The notes below the pieces were generated by a model. The model saw only the letters and a program-made list of their open reading frames with translations, did no database searches and was not told the origin of the DNA. From the NCBI RefSeq assembly GCF_020539505.1, contig NZ_JACDXW010000007.1:55939-119938 (forward strand): 64,000 nucleotides of DNA, read 5' to 3'. How positions within the stretch are numbered: position 1 is the stretch's first letter; each line of letters begins with the position of its first letter. Positions 1-12,410 of this stretch are shown here, piece after piece. Made by a program: the position numbers and the translations under genes. This DNA comes from Mesopusillimonas faecipullorum (GTDB lineage: Bacteria > Pseudomonadota > Gammaproteobacteria > Burkholderiales > Burkholderiaceae_B).

Positions 1-120
1 CAAGGCGCGGCGGGAATACACATACAAAGGCGTTCCGAAGCGCTCAGCCAGAGCGGTCAGGGGAACCTGCTCGGCATGCAAAACGTTGTCATGGAACTGG
101 AATTGAGCGGCGACAGTCAT
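1..120 (-). CDS. lysA: Diaminopimelate decarboxylase, N-terminal 40 codons only
   Basis: Reading leftward from the ATG at 118-120, the peptide starts MTVAAQFQFHDNVLHAE and runs into GTPLYVYSRRAL, the usual N-terminal lead-in of LysA before the PLP-binding TIM barrel. LysA makes L-lysine from meso-diaminopimelate in the cytoplasm. The gene leaves the window at base 1, so its catalytic parts are not visible. It lies 51 bp downstream of an lptM-like lipoprotein gene on the same strand, with cyaY divergent beyond; this cyaY/lptM-lysA order is common in proteobacteria and supports the call. Identity rests on about 40 residues plus context. Confidence 0.8.
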   Translation of the reverse strand, partial: MTVAAQFQFHDNVLHAEQVPLTALAERFGTPLYVYSRRAL

Positions 121-171
121 GGAGTGCAACCTTGGGCAGCAGATAAGAAGAAAAAAGGGATGGGAAGCAGC

Positions 172-366
172 TTAGTTGGCCGTGCCTGGGGCGGGGGCTT
201 CAACAGGCATGCTGTTGGGGGGCATGACGGAAGCTTCGTCAGGCGGGGGCGGCGGCATGTGAAGTGGGCCTTTATAGCCACAAGCAGCCAATCCGGCAGT
301 CAAGACAAAGCCCGCTACAATGCGGGACAAGCTGAAGGCATGTGCCGTGGGGCGCGATGCAAGCAT
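172..366 (-). CDS. lptM: LptM-like small lipoprotein (YifL family)
   Basis: This is a 64-residue protein with a hydrophobic signal segment ending in a lipobox (LTAGLAAC), so cleavage and lipidation would fall at the Cys. The mature start CGYKGPLHMPPPPP matches the short family now called LptM, an outer-membrane lipoprotein that assists assembly of the LptD lipopolysaccharide translocon. The rest is proline-rich and low in complexity. It sits just upstream of lysA and is divergent from cyaY; the two 5' ends lie within 30 bp, so their promoters must overlap. The start at 366 is the first ATG with a plausible signal peptide; an internal start is possible. Confidence 0.72.
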   Translation of the reverse strand: MLASRPTAHAFSLSRIVAGFVLTAGLAACGYKGPLHMPPPPPDEASVMPPNSMPVEAPAPGTAN

Positions 367-394
367 GGTCGAGCAACTCCTAAGGATTCGAGTG

Positions 395-724
395 ATGAAC
401 GAGACGGAATTTTTAACCCGTAGCGAAGCGATTCTAGACAGTCTGGAACATCAGGCCGACGACTGGACTGCGCTGCACGATGTGGATATCGAGACAGAGC
501 GCAGCGGTAATGTACTGACCATAGTCTTTAATAATACAGTATACATTATTGTCAATAGCCAAGCACCCATGAAAGAGATCTGGGTGGCTGCTCCCAGCGG
601 TGGTTTCCACTATCGCCTAGAGGGTGATCGCTGGGAAGACACACGGGGGGGGCCTCATTTGGCTGAAGCCTTATCGCAGATTTTCTCGGAAGTTAGCGGG
701 CAGCCTATTAAAGTCAGTATTTGA
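395..724 (+). CDS. cyaY: Iron-sulfur cluster assembly protein CyaY (frataxin)
   Basis: This 109-residue protein matches the bacterial frataxin length. Near the N-terminus are the acidic residues expected on helix 1 (LDSLEHQADDW, DVDIETERSGN), followed by the beta-sheet core (VLTIVFNNTVYIIVNSQAP) and the conserved KEIWVAAPSGGFHY block. CyaY binds iron and modulates cysteine desulfurase IscS during Fe-S cluster assembly. An in-frame start exists upstream at 320, but the ATG at 395 has an AAGGA ribosome site about 9 bases before it and gives the family-typical start MNETEF. It is divergent from lptM-lysA and ends at a strong hairpin. Confidence 0.9.
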   Translation: MNETEFLTRSEAILDSLEHQADDWTALHDVDIETERSGNVLTIVFNNTVYIIVNSQAPMKEIWVAAPSGGFHYRLEGDRWEDTRGGPHLAEALSQIFSEVSGQPIKVSI

Positions 725-726
725 AT

Positions 727-757
727 AAAACAGCCGGGCTTTACGCCCGGCTGTTTT
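727..757. terminator. Bidirectional intrinsic terminator between cyaY and mrcA
   Basis: A 9-bp perfect stem CAGCCGGGC/GCCCGGCTG with a 4-5 base loop is followed by TTTTT on the plus strand and preceded by AAAA, which is a U-run on the minus strand. It lies between the convergent cyaY and mrcA stops and can serve both genes. Confidence 0.88.
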
Positions 758-3219
758 TAGAACTGTACACGATGGGTTTGTGCGGCGCCATCGCTTGGCA
801 CCGGCATGCTCAACTGATTGATCAGGTCGCCTATGCCGTCGCCGCCACCTTGTTGCGGATTGACTTGGCTACCATCGATATTGTCAGCGTTGAACAGTCG
901 ATCTCCGGCGACAGGCAAGCCCACACGCGCAATGGCTTTACCCGGCGGGAACTCGCTGAAATACAGATTGCTGCCTTCTTTTCTCAAACCGGAGGGAATT
1001 TCGGGCGGTGGGCTTTCGGGCACGCCTGCCAGCGCTGTTTGCATGTAGCGCATCCAGATAGGCAGCGAAGCGCCGCCACCGGTTTCGCGGGAACCCAGCG
1101 AACGAGGTTGGTCGAAGCCCATCCAGGCGATACCCACCAGTTGAGGCGTGTAGCCGGCGAACCAAGCATCACGGGAATCGTTGGTGGTGCCGGTTTTGCC
1201 CCCTACATCTTTGCGCTTGAGCGTGCCTGAGACCCGGGATGCCGTACCAATGGATGTGACGTCGCGCAGCATATCGTTCATGACATAGGCTGTGCGCGGG
1301 TCTATGGCGCGTGCTGCGGCATCGCCGGCCACTACCGGGCGGGATTGCATGATGACTTTGCCTTCGTTGTCGGTGACGCGGTCAATCAGGTAGGGCAAGA
1401 CGCGGTAGCCGCCATTGGCGAACACGGCATAGCCACCTGCCAACTGCAATGGCGTGACGTCGCCTGAGCCCAAAGCCAGCGGCAGAACGGGCGGATTACG
1501 AGCAGGGTCAAAGCCAAAGCGCGTGATGTAGTCTTGCACCTGAGGTGGGCCGACAGCCTGCATGATGCGTATGGACACCATGTTCTTGGACTTATACAGC
1601 CCTTGGCGCAGCGTCAACATGGCCTCGTAATTATTGCCGTAGTTCTTTGGGTTCCACGGCTTGGAACCGGTTTGCTGCGCTGTCAGCATGAAGGGCTCAT
1701 CCGAGACCTGGGTGCCGGGTGTCATGCCGCGTTCGAGCGCGGAGGCGTAAATGAAGGGCTTGAACGCCGAACCCGGTTGACGCCACGCTTGCGTCACGCG
1801 GTTGAATTGCTCTTGGAAGTCGAAACCGCCCACCATGGACAAAATGGCGCCGTCTTGGGGGCGCAGCGATACAAACGCCGCTTGTACGCTGGGGCGGTTG
1901 ATGACCTCCCAGTGGTCGCCGTTCTGGTTAAGGTAGACCACTGCGCCGCGCTCGATCTTATGGGGCGCCTTGGCGTTCTTGCCCAGGCCACGCGCCACAA
2001 TCTTGAGCGCATCTTTGTTTGTGACCTCGATGATTTCGTCTGCACTGCGCGCTACGACGATTTTCTCGGGGCTGGCAGACAAGACCACGCCCATCAACAG
2101 ATTGTTGCGGTCGGGGTACTTCTCCTGAAGACCGTCGATGAGCGTATCAAACTGTATGGCATCGGCTTCGATACCTTCCGGCAGAGAAATGTTGTCTTCG
2201 GGACCGGGGTAAACGGCACGGCGAGTGTAGTCGAGGATGCCTTCGCGAACCGCGCTGTGAGCGGCTTCTTGGTCTTTGGAATGAATAGTGGTGTAGATGT
2301 TGAAGCCGCGCGAATAGACGTTGTCTTGGTAGACGTTGTACAACAACTGGCGTGCTAGTTCGGCTACATATTCGCCATGCACGGAATAGCCGCCGGCTGG
2401 CGTACCTGGGGCTGATTTCAGCACGATGGGCTGATTCATGGCCTCTTGGTATTCTTGCTCGTTAAGGTAGCCCAGCGTACGCATGCGGCCCAACACGTAA
2501 GCCTGGCGTGTTTTGGCACGAGGCATGTTGGCGATAGGGTTGAAGCGCGACGGCGCTTTGGGAATGCCGGCCAGCATGGCGGCTTCGGCCGTGGTGATTT
2601 CGGAAAGCGGCTTGCCGAAATAGGTGCGCGCCGCAGCGGCAAAACCGTAAGCCCTATGCCCCAGGTAGATCTGGTTCATGTACAGATCCAGAATCTGATC
2701 CTTGGTAAGGGTGGCCTCTATCTTGAAAGTCAGCAGCAGTTCGTAGAACTTGCGCATATAGGTTTTTTCAGACGACAGATAAAAATTGCGCGCTACCTGC
2801 ATGGTGATGGTACTGGCGCCCTGCGTCTTGGACATGGCGGTGAGGTTGGCCAGCGTGGCACGCGCCACCCCTGCCCAATCTATGCCGCCATGCTGATAAA
2901 AACGGTCGTCTTCGGCTGATAAAATGGCCGACTTCATGACATCTGGAATTTCGTCAAAGCGCAGCACGTTGCGGCGCTCTTCGCCAAATTCGCCGATAAG
3001 CACGTTGTCGGCCGTATACACGCGCAGCGGCACGCGTGGCCGGTAGTCGATCATGGCAGACAGGTCGGGAAGATTGGGCCATGCCAGCGCAAGCGCCAGC
3101 GCGCCCAGCAAGGCCCCGCACAGACCCAGGCCGGCAAAGAAGACCGCCGACTTAACGACGAAACGGCCCAGCCAAGAACCGCGGGGCGTAGACTGGTCGG
3201 AAGGTTTGGAAGAGCTCAT
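757..3219 (-). CDS. mrcA: Penicillin-binding protein 1A, bifunctional murein synthase
   Basis: This 820-residue class A PBP has one N-terminal membrane anchor (residues about 22-50). A GT51 glycosyltransferase domain follows, with SAEDDRFYQHGGID and the GASTITMQVARNFYL stretch. A central region leads to the transpeptidase domain with RQPGSAFKPF (SxxK nucleophile motif) and KTGTTNDSRDAWF (KTG). It polymerises and cross-links peptidoglycan at the periplasmic face. It is divergent from aroK across only 116 bp. In many betaproteobacteria the pilMNOPQ type IV pilus operon lies between this gene and aroK; here it is absent. Confidence 0.95.
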   Translation of the reverse strand: MSSSKPSDQSTPRGSWLGRFVVKSAVFFAGLGLCGALLGALALALAWPNLPDLSAMIDYRPRVPLRVYTADNVLIGEFGEERRNVLRFDEIPDVMKSAILSAEDDRFYQHGGIDWAGVARATLANLTAMSKTQGASTITMQVARNFYLSSEKTYMRKFYELLLTFKIEATLTKDQILDLYMNQIYLGHRAYGFAAAARTYFGKPLSEITTAEAAMLAGIPKAPSRFNPIANMPRAKTRQAYVLGRMRTLGYLNEQEYQEAMNQPIVLKSAPGTPAGGYSVHGEYVAELARQLLYNVYQDNVYSRGFNIYTTIHSKDQEAAHSAVREGILDYTRRAVYPGPEDNISLPEGIEADAIQFDTLIDGLQEKYPDRNNLLMGVVLSASPEKIVVARSADEIIEVTNKDALKIVARGLGKNAKAPHKIERGAVVYLNQNGDHWEVINRPSVQAAFVSLRPQDGAILSMVGGFDFQEQFNRVTQAWRQPGSAFKPFIYASALERGMTPGTQVSDEPFMLTAQQTGSKPWNPKNYGNNYEAMLTLRQGLYKSKNMVSIRIMQAVGPPQVQDYITRFGFDPARNPPVLPLALGSGDVTPLQLAGGYAVFANGGYRVLPYLIDRVTDNEGKVIMQSRPVVAGDAAARAIDPRTAYVMNDMLRDVTSIGTASRVSGTLKRKDVGGKTGTTNDSRDAWFAGYTPQLVGIAWMGFDQPRSLGSRETGGGASLPIWMRYMQTALAGVPESPPPEIPSGLRKEGSNLYFSEFPPGKAIARVGLPVAGDRLFNADNIDGSQVNPQQGGGDGIGDLINQLSMPVPSDGAAQTHRVQF

Positions 3220-3335
3220 TGGAAGGATTGTAGATTCTGATGGGCGGACGCGGCAGCGCGACGGGGTGTCAGGTGTAACAAATCAATGCCGTCTTGTTGG
3301 GTCGATACCGCCACTGCAAGTGGGATAATACACAA

Positions 3336-3971
3336 ATGAGTGAACCTTTACGCATACAGGATGAAGGCACAGGGGGCCTGAAAACGCTACCTGAGGCCGT
3401 TGCGACCCCCGCTGACCCAAACTACGAGCCATTGCCCAAGGGTTCTGGCGATCGCCCCATATTCTTGGTGGGAATGATGGGTGCCGGGAAAACAACAATA
3501 GGGCGCAGCTTGGCCAAAGAGCTAGGCCGGGGCTTCATAGACCTTGACCAAGCGCTGGAAGCACGCTGCGGCGTGCCTGTTACTGTGATCTTCGACATCG
3601 AAGGCGAGGCAGGGTTCCGCAAACGTGAAACGCAGTTGCTGGAAGAGCTCTCCCGTCAGCCCAGAATCGTGCTGGCCACGGGTGGCGGTGCCGTATTGGT
3701 AGATGAAAATCGCGCTTACTTAAAAGAGCGTGGCACTGTGGTTTATTTGCGCGCCGAGGCCGACGAACTCTATCGCCGCCTGGCGCGCGACAGGCAACGC
3801 CCTTTGTTGCAAACAGCCGACCCGCGCGCGCGGCTGGCCGAGTTGCTGGCCCTGCGCACCCCTTTATACGAAGAAGTCGCGCATCTGGCCTTTGATACCG
3901 GTACATTACCGGTGCTGCAAGCGGTTACCCGGTTGGCCGCCCAATTGAAAGCCTACGAGGAAAAAACATGA
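3336..3971 (+). CDS. aroK: Shikimate kinase
   Basis: A 211-residue P-loop kinase with Walker A GMMGAGKTTIG, the shikimate-binding DLDQALE segment, FDIEGEAGFRKRE (family F-x-x-x-G-E-x-x-F-R) and ATGGGAV. The lid region is RDRQRPLL. It phosphorylates shikimate at O3 in aromatic amino-acid synthesis. The ATG at 3336 gives a tail of about 40 residues before the core; upstream in-frame codons lack a ribosome site. Its stop overlaps the aroB start as ATGA, so the two are translationally coupled. Confidence 0.95.
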   Translation: MSEPLRIQDEGTGGLKTLPEAVATPADPNYEPLPKGSGDRPIFLVGMMGAGKTTIGRSLAKELGRGFIDLDQALEARCGVPVTVIFDIEGEAGFRKRETQLLEELSRQPRIVLATGGGAVLVDENRAYLKERGTVVYLRAEADELYRRLARDRQRPLLQTADPRARLAELLALRTPLYEEVAHLAFDTGTLPVLQAVTRLAAQLKAYEEKT

Positions 3972-5056
3972 AAACGGTTCAAGTCGAGACGCCGGGCGGG
4001 AGTTATCCCATTCACATCGCCCCGGGCCAGTTGTCGACCATCGCGCAAAGTGTGCCGGCTGATGCAACGGCCATCGCCTTGATTACCAACCCTACCATCG
4101 CTACGCACTATGGCAGCCAAGTGCACGATGCTTTGGCCACTACGGGCAAGCCGGTGCTGCGCATCGAGCTGCCAGACGGCGAGGCCTACAAAGACTGGCA
4201 AACGCTTAACCTGATTTTCGACGCACTGCTGGCCTACCCCTGCGATCGCAAGGTGGTGTTGGTCGCCCTGGGCGGCGGCGTCATTGGCGACATGGTGGGG
4301 TTTGCGGCGGCCTGCTATATGCGCGGTGTGCGGTTCATTCAGGTTCCCACGACTTTGCTGGCCCAAGTGGACTCTTCCGTAGGGGGCAAAACCGCTATCA
4401 ACCATCCGCTGGGCAAGAACATGGTGGGGGCGTTTTATCAGCCCGTCGCTGTGCAGATCGATACCGATGTGTTGCGCACGCTTCCCGCACGTGAAATCAG
4501 TGCCGGTTTGGCCGAAGTCATTAAATACGGTCTTATCATCGATGCGGAATTCTTTGCCTGGTGCGAAGAGAACGCCGCTGCACTGCGCGCGCTTGAGCCC
4601 CAAGCCATCAGCCATGCCATTCAACGCTCATGCGAACTCAAAGCGCATGTCGTAGGCCAAGACGAACGGGAATCGGGCTTGCGAGCCATCTTGAATTTCG
4701 GCCATACCTTTGGCCACGCGATCGAAGCCGGGCTGGGCTATGGCGAATGGCTACACGGCGAGGCGGTCGGGTGTGGCATGGTGTTGGCCGCCGAACTTTC
4801 CGCACGCATCCATGGCTTGCCTGCCTCTGATGTCGCACGGGTGCGTGCACTGGTCGAGGCCATAGGCTGTCCGGCTGTGCCGCCTTCTATGGACGTCGAG
4901 CGCTGGTTGTCGTTAATGCGGGTAGATAAAAAAACCGAAGGCGGGCAATTGCGATTCGTGTTGGTGCCTAGGGTGGGCGAGGCCGTGTGCCAAAACGTGC
5001 CCGACGACGAGGTGCGTGCTGTGCTGCAAGCCGTTGCAGCGGTCGACGTGGCCTGA
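3968..5056 (+). CDS. aroB: 3-dehydroquinate synthase
   Basis: This 362-residue protein has the NAD-binding [15 protein letters not shown] segment, [19 protein letters not shown], the lysine-containing EVIKYGLI helix and zinc-ligand motifs [11 protein letters not shown] and LHGEAV. It converts DAHP to 3-dehydroquinate, the second shikimate-pathway step. It overlaps aroK by four bases and is followed after 10 bp by dgt, so an aroK-aroB-dgt operon is likely. Length is normal for the family. Confidence 0.96.
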   Translation: MKTVQVETPGGSYPIHIAPGQLSTIAQSVPADATAIALITNPTIATHYGSQVHDALATTGKPVLRIELPDGEAYKDWQTLNLIFDALLAYPCDRKVVLVALGGGVIGDMVGFAAACYMRGVRFIQVPTTLLAQVDSSVGGKTAINHPLGKNMVGAFYQPVAVQIDTDVLRTLPAREISAGLAEVIKYGLIIDAEFFAWCEENAAALRALEPQAISHAIQRSCELKAHVVGQDERESGLRAILNFGHTFGHAIEAGLGYGEWLHGEAVGCGMVLAAELSARIHGLPASDVARVRALVEAIGCPAVPPSMDVERWLSLMRVDKKTEGGQLRFVLVPRVGEAVCQNVPDDEVRAVLQAVAAVDVA

Positions 5057-5066
5057 AGGCGCGGCT

Positions 5067-6188
5067 GTGCTGGCGCCCTATGCTTGCGATCCCGCCCACA
5101 CCCGCGGGCGTCCGCATCCCGAGGCGGCGCCCGAAGGGCGCACACACTTTCAGCGCGACCGAGACCGCATTGTTCATTGCAATGCCTTTCGTCTACTGGA
5201 ATACAAAACGCAGGTTTTCATCAACCACGAAGGCGATCTTTTCCGTACCCGGTTAACGCACAGCATAGAGGTCGCCCAGATTGCCCGTACGCTGGCGCGC
5301 AACCTGCAGCTCAACGAAGACCTGATAGAAGCCATTTCCCTGGCGCACGACCTGGGTCATACCCCCTTCGGTCATGCCGGTCAGGACGAGCTGAACGCCT
5401 GCATGCGCGAGCGCGCACCCGAGGCGGGGGGCTTCGAGCACAATCTGCAAAGCTTGCGTGTGGTTGATACCCTGGAGGCAAGATATGCCTCTTTTGATGG
5501 CTTGAATCTGTGTTTCGAGACCCGCGAAGGCATACTTAAACATTGTTCCGCCCGCAACGCGCGCCAGTTGGGCGATGTAGGCGAGCGCTTTCTGAGGGGT
5601 TCACAACCCTCATTGGAAGCGCAGGTGGCCAATTTGGCCGACGAAATCGCCTACAACAACCACGATATAGACGATGGTTTACGCTCGGGGCTGATAAGCG
5701 TAGAACAGCTGCAAATGCTGGAGATCTTCGCCACCCACTATGCCGCCGTCATGCGTCGGTATCCCAACCTACCCCAAAGACGTGCGATTGCCGAAACCAT
5801 CAGGGCAATGATCAACACCCTGGTGCAAGACCTCACCCGCACCACCTTGGTGAATATTCAGCGTTACCGTCCCGATAGCGCTGATGCCGTCAGGCAGATG
5901 CCTGTGCTGGCTGCGTTTTCCGTCTCTATCCGTGCCCAGGCAGATGCGCTTAAGCGCTTTCTCATGGCCAACCTCTACCGTCATACACGTGTGATGCGCA
6001 TGACGACCAAGGCACGCCGTATTGTGCGCGAGCTCTTCAACGCCTTCATGGACGATCCCAGGCTATTGCCCAACGATTACCGGCGAGACGGTGAGCTTGA
6101 GCAAGCTCGCGCTATTGCAGACTACATCGCCGGCATGACCGACCGATTCGCCATACGCGAACACCGCGAACTGTTTCGGATGGATTAA
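5067..6188 (+). CDS. dgt: Deoxyguanosinetriphosphate triphosphohydrolase-like protein
   Basis: An HD-domain nucleotide hydrolase of about 373 residues. Visible motifs are [20 protein letters not shown] (first metal His), [17 protein letters not shown] (the HD pair) and [17 protein letters not shown] (distal Asp). The N-terminal [24 protein letters not shown] block is typical of bacterial dGTPases. It probably cleaves dNTPs to deoxynucleoside and triphosphate. I chose the GTG at 5067 because AAGG lies 8-9 bases upstream and the protein then starts at the family position; an in-frame start at 5016 would overlap aroB. The 3' end overlaps the stop of the convergent DUF533-like gene by four bases. 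Confidence 0.88.
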   Translation: MLAPYACDPAHTRGRPHPEAAPEGRTHFQRDRDRIVHCNAFRLLEYKTQVFINHEGDLFRTRLTHSIEVAQIARTLARNLQLNEDLIEAISLAHDLGHTPFGHAGQDELNACMRERAPEAGGFEHNLQSLRVVDTLEARYASFDGLNLCFETREGILKHCSARNARQLGDVGERFLRGSQPSLEAQVANLADEIAYNNHDIDDGLRSGLISVEQLQMLEIFATHYAAVMRRYPNLPQRRAIAETIRAMINTLVQDLTRTTLVNIQRYRPDSADAVRQMPVLAAFSVSIRAQADALKRFLMANLYRHTRVMRMTTKARRIVRELFNAFMDDPRLLPNDYRRDGELEQARAIADYIAGMTDRFAIREHRELFRMD

Positions 6189-6871
6189 GCCTGCTGTGCG
6201 GCCTGCTCCAACTGCTGTTTCAGTTCCGGCGCCAAGTTCAGTTGGCGTGCCAGCTCATCCAAATAGGCGCGCTCCATGAAGCTGTCGGCGTCGGTCACTA
6301 GCACGCTGGCCAGATAGATTTCAGCCCCTTGCTCGGGGGTGGCTGCCAGTTTTGCGATGGCAGCAGGGTCGGCAGGGCTGGCCAATTGCTGGGTGACCCA
6401 TTGTTGATCTTGCGCCGAACCCTGCAATTTTTGGAATTCCACGTCTAGCAATTGCTGTTCTTCGGGGCCGATATGGCCGTCAGACTTGGCGGCGGCGATC
6501 ATCGCGGCCAGCACATTGCGACTATGCTGCTCGATCTCGGGGGCGGGCAGTTGAGCAAAGGCCTGGGGCGTAACAGGCGCGGCGGCTTGCCCTTGTGCTG
6601 TTTGCGGTTGTTGCTTGTTCTGCGAGTTTTGATAAACCCGATAAGCCAAGGCGCCCAAAGCGGCGATGCCGCCGTAGGTGGCGACTTTACCCCCTATCTT
6701 GCGGAATTTCTTGTTGCCCATCAGCATGCCCAAGGCACCGCCGGCCAGCGCGCCGCCGGTAAAGCTCCCAAGCTTAGAACCCTTTGGTGGTGTGTCGGCA
6801 GGTTGGGCGGCATTATTGAGCATGCCTTGACCTGACTGAAGCAGCTGCTGCAGCATGGCTTGAATAGACAT
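6185..6871 (-). CDS. TerB/DUF533-like membrane-associated protein
   Basis: This 228-residue protein has a glycine-rich hydrophobic segment ([18 protein letters not shown], then [16 protein letters not shown]) that could insert in a membrane. A Gln/Ala-rich linker follows, then an all-helical acidic C-terminal domain ([36 protein letters not shown]). The DGHI..EE pattern is the TerB/DUF533 signature, as in E. coli YebE. The function is not established; TerB domains bind divalent metals and occur in stress proteins. It is monocistronic, convergent with dgt and upstream of uvrA on the same strand. Confidence 0.8.
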   Translation of the reverse strand: MSIQAMLQQLLQSGQGMLNNAAQPADTPPKGSKLGSFTGGALAGGALGMLMGNKKFRKIGGKVATYGGIAALGALAYRVYQNSQNKQQPQTAQGQAAAPVTPQAFAQLPAPEIEQHSRNVLAAMIAAAKSDGHIGPEEQQLLDVEFQKLQGSAQDQQWVTQQLASPADPAAIAKLAATPEQGAEIYLASVLVTDADSFMERAYLDELARQLNLAPELKQQLEQAAQQA

Positions 6872-6931
6872 TTTTTATTCCTCGGTTAGATGAGCGGTAA
6901 GCTAAGTCTGACCGGGGATGCTCATAATGGT

Positions 6932-9787
<2,856 letters not shown>

Positions 9788-9899
9788 CAAGTTCCTGAAA
9801 GCGGTTGGGCCCACATGCTGATATAGCGGGCTTGGCCCCGGATGCGCAAATGAAGCTTAACTTGTTACTATAGCGCGCTGAGCCCATTTTCAGGAATCT

Positions 9900-11123
9900 A
9901 TGACGAGTCGACCGGCAGACCCTGCCGCTAACCAGCCTCTTAAGCTTAAGCTGACCGCCCAGGAACGCCACGCCAGCATGATGTTGGCGCTGTTGTTTGC
10001 TGCGCGCATGCTAGGCCTGTTTTTGCTGACGCCTGTTTTTGCCGTCGCGGCGCTGTCCATACCTGGCGGCGACGATGCCCTTAAGGTGGGGCTGGCGTTG
10101 GGTGCTTATGGGTTGGCGCAGGCTGTATTACAGATACCTTTGGGGATGGCCTCCGATCGCTACGGGCGCCGGGCGGTGGTGGTGGCCGGCATGGTGCTCT
10201 TTGTCGTGGGGGGCGCCGTGTGTGCATTGGCCCCAAATATCGAATGGGTCATTGCCGGGCGCGTCATACAGGGTTTGGGCGCGGTATCGGCGGCCATCAC
10301 CGCTTGGGTCGCCGACGCCACTCGGCCCGAGGTGCGTACGCGTGCCATGGCCATGGTGGGCGGTTCCATAGGTTTGTCGTTTGCCGCATCGCTGGTGCTG
10401 TCGCCAGTGTTAACGGGTAAGTTCGGTCTGTCAGGCTTATTCTGGGCCATCACGCTGCTGGGCTTTGTTTGTTTGCTGATTGCCGCTTGGGTGGTTCCCG
10501 CCGTTCCGCGTACGCCCACCCCCATTGTTCAGGTGCGCTTGCGCGACGTTCTCACGCATGGCGACCTGCTGCGGCTGAATTTTGGGGTGTTCTGCCTGCA
10601 CTTCATCTTGATGGCCATTTTCATGGTCGCGCCTGTCATGTTGGCCGAACGGGGTGCTTATCAAGCGGCGCAGCTATGGCAGGTGTATCTGCCCATTATT
10701 TTGATGTCCTTCGTTTTCATGGTGCCGGTGGTGTTTGTTACCGAAACCCGGCGCTGCCATCGCGGCACGCTACTCGTCTGTGTGGCAAGCTTGGTCGTTG
10801 TGCTGGCGGCCCTGGCTTATCCCATGGGCTTATGGGCCACCGTAGCCTGGCTAGTGGCCTTCTTCGTGGCTTTCAACGTGCTGGAAGCCTTGCAGCCTTC
10901 TTTGGTCTCACGTTTGGCGCCTCCTTCTTATAAAGGCTTGGCCCTGGGCCTTTACAACACCACCCAAGCGCTGGGCGTATTTGCGGGGGCGGCCATCGGC
11001 GGCCTGCTGGTGTCTCGCGGCTATGCCGCAGTGTTTTGGCTCACCGCCTGCCTGGCCCTGCTTTGGTATGTGGTGGGTCGTCGCATGGGCGCTGTGCAGG
11101 GCCCTTCCGCGGATAAGGCTTAA
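9900..11123 (+). CDS. MFS transporter, YajR/drug-efflux-like
   Basis: A 407-residue protein with about 12 hydrophobic segments. The loop motif GMASDRYGRRAVVV (motif A of drug:proton antiporters) lies after the second helix, and IAGRVIQGLGAVSAAITAWVAD resembles motif C/D regions of the DHA1 group. It has no YajR-type C-terminal YAM domain, so its substrate cannot be named. It starts 112 bp from the divergent uvrA start and is followed by ssb, an arrangement usual in this bacterial family. A good AGGAATCT ribosome site precedes the ATG. Confidence 0.85.
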   Translation: MTSRPADPAANQPLKLKLTAQERHASMMLALLFAARMLGLFLLTPVFAVAALSIPGGDDALKVGLALGAYGLAQAVLQIPLGMASDRYGRRAVVVAGMVLFVVGGAVCALAPNIEWVIAGRVIQGLGAVSAAITAWVADATRPEVRTRAMAMVGGSIGLSFAASLVLSPVLTGKFGLSGLFWAITLLGFVCLLIAAWVVPAVPRTPTPIVQVRLRDVLTHGDLLRLNFGVFCLHFILMAIFMVAPVMLAERGAYQAAQLWQVYLPIILMSFVFMVPVVFVTETRRCHRGTLLVCVASLVVVLAALAYPMGLWATVAWLVAFFVAFNVLEALQPSLVSRLAPPSYKGLALGLYNTTQALGVFAGAAIGGLLVSRGYAAVFWLTACLALLWYVVGRRMGAVQGPSADKA

Positions 11124-11256
11124 GGCTTCACGCGGTGCTTTTCGGCTCTCCGCGTGACCGAAAACTCCATCCGTATCATTACGCAACGACCTGCGCTAGG
11201 CCGCTAAATGTCCGATAATAGGCGGCATCGGTTTCATATTTCAGGAATACGCAAAC

Positions 11257-11766
11257 ATGGCATCCGTCAACAAAGTCATACTCGTAGGCAACCTGGGGCG
11301 CGACCCCGAAGTCCGCTACAGCCCCGATGGTGCCGCCATCTGCAACATCACGATTGCCACCAGTTCCCAATGGAAAGACAAGGCCTCGGGCGAACGCCGC
11401 GAAGAGACCGAGTGGCACCGCGTTGTGTTCTACAACCGCCTGGCCGAAATTGCCGGTGAATACCTGCGCAAAGGCCGCCCTGTGTATGTCGAAGGCCGCC
11501 TGAAAACGCGCAAATGGCAAGGTCAAGACGGTCAAGACCGCTACACCACAGAAATCGTCGCCGACCAGATGCAAATGCTGGGTGGCCGCGACAGCGGTGG
11601 CGATGCTTCCATGGGCGGCGGTGGCATGGGCGGTGGTTCTTCGTCCGACTTCAACTCGCCACCCCCTCAGCGTCAGCGTCCCGCTGCACCCGCACAGCGC
11701 CCCGCAGCGCCGCAAGCCCCCGCAGCCGCCAACCTGGCGGATTTGGACGACGATATTCCGTTCTAA
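11257..11766 (+). CDS. ssb: Single-stranded DNA-binding protein
   Basis: This 169-residue protein starts [21 protein letters not shown] and contains the OB-fold core with [19 protein letters not shown] and [17 protein letters not shown]. The linker is rich in Gly, Pro, Gln and Ala. The acidic tip DLDDDIPF is the protein-interaction tail that recruits repair and replication partners. It acts as a tetramer on single-stranded DNA. It lies in the usual uvrA/ssb neighbourhood. Confidence 0.96.
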   Translation: MASVNKVILVGNLGRDPEVRYSPDGAAICNITIATSSQWKDKASGERREETEWHRVVFYNRLAEIAGEYLRKGRPVYVEGRLKTRKWQGQDGQDRYTTEIVADQMQMLGGRDSGGDASMGGGGMGGGSSSDFNSPPPQRQRPAAPAQRPAAPQAPAAANLADLDDDIPF

Positions 11767-11771
11767 ACATT

Positions 11772-11795
11772 GGCCCCGCCTGTCGCAGGCGGGCC
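11772..11795. terminator. GC-rich hairpin between ssb and regA
   Basis: GGCCCCGCCTG-tcg-CAGGCGGGCC forms a 10-bp stem with one bulge, between the convergent stops of ssb (11766) and regA (11796). There is no clear U-run, so efficiency is uncertain. Confidence 0.55.
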
Positions 11796-12377
11796 TCAAG
11801 GCACCTGCTGCTTACCTAGCTTGCGCGCCAATGTGCGGCGGTGCATACCCAAGCGTCGTGCGGTTTCCGAGATATTGAACCCTGTCTCAGCCAGGGTTTC
11901 ATGTATGCGTTCCCACTCCAGCGTTTTAATGGATGAAGGCCTGGCATCAACGGCGACTTCAACATTGCCGGCGGAGCTCTGAAAGGCGGCTTCTATGTCG
12001 TCGGTATTAGAGGGCTTGGCCAAATAGTGGCAAGCCCCCAGCTTGACGGCTTCGACGGCGGTGGCAATGCTGGCAAAACCTGTCAGCACCACGATCAGCA
12101 TCTTGGCATCATGCTCGTGCAAGGCTTGCACGCAGGCCAAGCCGGAAGCCTCGCCTTTCAACTTCAGATCGACCACGGCATGGCTGGGCGATACCTGCGC
12201 CAGCTTTTCGTGCATGTCTTCCAGGCTGTGGGCGCGGGTAACGCGATAGCCGCGCCGCTCGAACGACCGTCCCAAGGTACGTGCAAACGCGTCGTCGTCT
12301 TCGACGAGCAGTAATTCACGTGGGGGCTGGGTGGGGGCGGCCTCCTGGGGCACCAGCCTTTCGGGGGTATCGCTCAT
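11796..12377 (-). CDS. regA: Redox response regulator RegA/PrrA/ActR type
   Basis: A 193-residue response regulator. The receiver domain has acidic pocket ED-D (residues 26-28), phospho-acceptor Asp70 in HAVVDLKL, Thr99 and Lys121. After a short linker comes a Fis-type helix-turn-helix (NISETARRLGMHRRTLARKL), almost invariant in RegA/ActR proteins. It should activate or repress respiratory genes under reducing conditions. The ATG at 12377 follows an AGGAG site; a start nine codons earlier is less likely. The histidine kinase gene lies 33 bp upstream on the same strand, and the cyo oxidase genes lie beyond, a plausible target. Confidence 0.9.
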   Translation of the reverse strand: MSDTPERLVPQEAAPTQPPRELLLVEDDDAFARTLGRSFERRGYRVTRAHSLEDMHEKLAQVSPSHAVVDLKLKGEASGLACVQALHEHDAKMLIVVLTGFASIATAVEAVKLGACHYLAKPSNTDDIEAAFQSSAGNVEVAVDARPSSIKTLEWERIHETLAETGFNISETARRLGMHRRTLARKLGKQQVP

Positions 12378-12410
12378 GTATGACTCCTGCTTCGCAAGGC
12401 TCATTATCTC

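Noticed and set aside
1534..2358. 274-codon plus-strand frame
   Set aside because: It is antisense to the transpeptidase part of mrcA.
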